Assembly (NCBI RefSeq): GCF_000813145.1
Contig: NZ_BAZF01000001.1
Span: 345,835-409,834 of the forward strand
Source of the DNA: Geobacter sp. OR-1
GTDB taxonomy: Bacteria; Desulfobacterota; Desulfuromonadia; Geobacterales; DSM-12255
DNA: 64,000 bases
Reading direction: 5' to 3'
Positions 63,248-64,000 of this stretch are shown one piece after another. The notes under the pieces are model-generated. The model saw only the letters and a program-made list of their open reading frames with translations. It did not search any database and was not told the origin of the DNA. How positions within the stretch are numbered: position 1 is the first letter of the stretch; every line of letters begins with the position of its first letter. The position numbers and the translations under genes were made by a program.

Positions 63248-63757
63248 TTAACGCCCAGCGCCCGCCTTGTCATCAGGGGTCAGAGGGGTATAGAGTGGTG
63301 CGATCGGAATGGCCGAAACGATCTGCCGCGATTGCTCGAACGAATGGAGCAGGAGGTCTTCCCCCGTTTCCGCTGACCGAATCTCCTGAGACCAGCGCTC
63401 AAAACGCGCTCGGTCCATGCGGAGCAGAGATTCTCCCGGGGAATCGACAAAATTGCACCTGAACCAGCACTCCTCCTGATCGAACCTCTCGCATATACGC
63501 GGTTTTTCCTCTGACGAATGCACTGTACAGGTATATGTCGCCTGCTGGAAAAAAGAACATGCCTTCCAGTGTAGCAGATACCATTCTCCGGTATCGCAAA
63601 CGAGGAGTTCGGTCCCGGGGAAAAGAAGCCGATACCGCGCCATGTCGATATCCTCTGCGTTTGCCGGGGCATTATAGTAATGAAGCTGGAGCTGGCAGCA
63701 CGGCGCCGGACAGCAATAACACCCAAGGCTCCTGCTGTCCAGGATTGTCCTTTCCAT
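63248..63757 (-). CDS. YkgJ-type Cys-cluster protein heading the exported-protein operon
   Basis: The 169-residue protein starts at ATG 63757; longer readings of the frame lie upstream of the predicted promoter. SLGCYCCPAPCCQLQL has five Cys in nine residues, then CSFFQQATYTCTVHSSEEKP and RICERFDQEECWFRCNF follow. The order (CC cluster, CPF-like, CxVHxxxPxxC) fits the YkgJ zinc/iron-chelating family, in which these cysteines bind metal. No signal peptide, so it is cytoplasmic. It is preceded by a good promoter at 63821-63850. A role in metal delivery or protein modification for the operon is inferred. Confidence 0.7.
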   Translation of the reverse strand: MERTILDSRSLGCYCCPAPCCQLQLHYYNAPANAEDIDMARYRLLFPGTELLVCDTGEWYLLHWKACSFFQQATYTCTVHSSEEKPRICERFDQEECWFRCNFVDSPGESLLRMDRARFERWSQEIRSAETGEDLLLHSFEQSRQIVSAIPIAPLYTPLTPDDKAGAGR

Positions 63758-63820
63758 AATGGGCCTGCGGTTAATGTCGTTTCCCCAAATTCTGCCAGGG
63801 AAATGGGCTGAATGGTATAC

Positions 63821-63850
63821 TTTATATATCCTAAAATGAGCAGACGTCAA
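63821..63850 (-). promoter_or_regulatory. Sigma-70 promoter of the exported-protein operon
   Basis: On the minus strand TTGACG (63850-63845) is followed by a TATATAAA run at 63828-63821, giving a -10 with 16 to 18 base spacing. Transcription would begin about 55 bases before the ATG at 63757, and no other good promoter is seen between the eleven genes. Confidence 0.55.
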
Positions 63851-63964
63851 TTGAAAGGTATGCAGGGGCACCGCAGATTTGTATGGGAGGTTTGAAGCAG
63901 TGGGGGAATTAGAACTCAGAAGGCACTGAGAAGATATGAGTGATGATGCATCGCACAAAGGCAA

Positions 63965-63996
63965 ACGCCCCGCTTATCAGATGATAAGCGGGGCGT
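63965..63996 (-). terminator. Perfect 14-base hairpin at the window edge
   Basis: ACGCCCCGCTTATC (63965-63978) pairs completely with GATAAGCGGGGCGT (63983-63996) across a four-base loop. On the minus strand it is followed by TTGCCTTTG, so it is probably the terminator of a minus-strand gene beyond the window; a plus-strand role cannot be judged. Confidence 0.6.
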
Positions 63997-64000
63997 CAGT

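Noticed and set aside
63758..63964. Extended start of the YkgJ-like gene
   Set aside because: It would begin upstream of the promoter and adds sequence without family similarity.

Overview
The window most likely comes from a metal-reducing deltaproteobacterium (Geobacter sensu lato, Desulfuromonadia). This is inferred from gene content. There is a complete outer-membrane porin-cytochrome conduit operon (porin, octaheme and decaheme c-type cytochromes), a System II cytochrome c maturation operon (resB, ccsA), and a c-di-GMP phosphodiesterase carrying a CXXCH haem motif in its sensor. Multi-TM/TPR proteins of the TMTC type and a queA-tgt-yajC-secD-secF chain complete the picture. I saw no tRNA, rRNA, CRISPR array, transposase or attachment site.

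Layout: 1-7.5 kb (+) is the end of a polysaccharide locus: flippase, GT-D-like protein, CelD/BcsL-type acetyltransferase, methyltransferase, NodB deacetylase, GT4, GT2 and a frameshifted GT4, mostly joined by 4-base overlaps. 7.5-13.1 kb holds a small exported protein and three large membrane proteins, two of them TMTC/TPR type. 13.2-18.9 kb (-) is an ABC system with two FtsX-like permeases, an ATPase, a DUF2318 (FtrD-like) membrane protein and a ResB-like protein; it resembles the accessory half of the Fet/Ftr-P19 iron uptake loci but has no Ftr1 or P19 here. 19-22.1 kb (-) is a MacA/Lol-type export system. 22.3-28 kb (-) is cytochrome c maturation with a WG-repeat lipoprotein, and 28.1-32.7 kb (-) is the porin-cytochrome operon whose products would need that haem ligation.

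32.8-42.4 kb (-) is housekeeping: CDF metal transporter, recJ, a TPR protein, secF, secD, yajC, tgt, queA and a SpoIID-like protein. 42.5-47.3 kb (+) holds the haem-sensor HD-GYP protein, two peptide-type ABC ATPases without permeases, and an ArsR-type regulator. 47.3-50.2 kb (-) is bioF-bioH-bioC behind a BirA-type operator. 50.2-53 kb holds a metallophosphoesterase, a divergent PPP-family phosphatase, a YjbQ-family protein and a small Lys-rich exported protein.

53.0-63.8 kb (-) is the most unusual region. It is an apparent eleven-gene operon, nearly all of it exported proteins of no family I recognise, built around a three-gene cassette (coiled-coil protein, LRR protein, Cys-rich CsgG-like protein) present in two diverged tandem copies. 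It is headed by a YkgJ-type Cys protein, a PKQ-repeat exported protein, a tetrapyrrole-methylase-fold methyltransferase and a 340-residue exported protein, and it ends with an OmpA-domain protein. This is my best candidate for an undescribed system.

Three genes carry single-base frameshifts (near 6415, in an A7 tract near 23769 and in an A8 tract near 51221). These may be assembly errors, true mutations or slippage sites; the sequence alone cannot tell.
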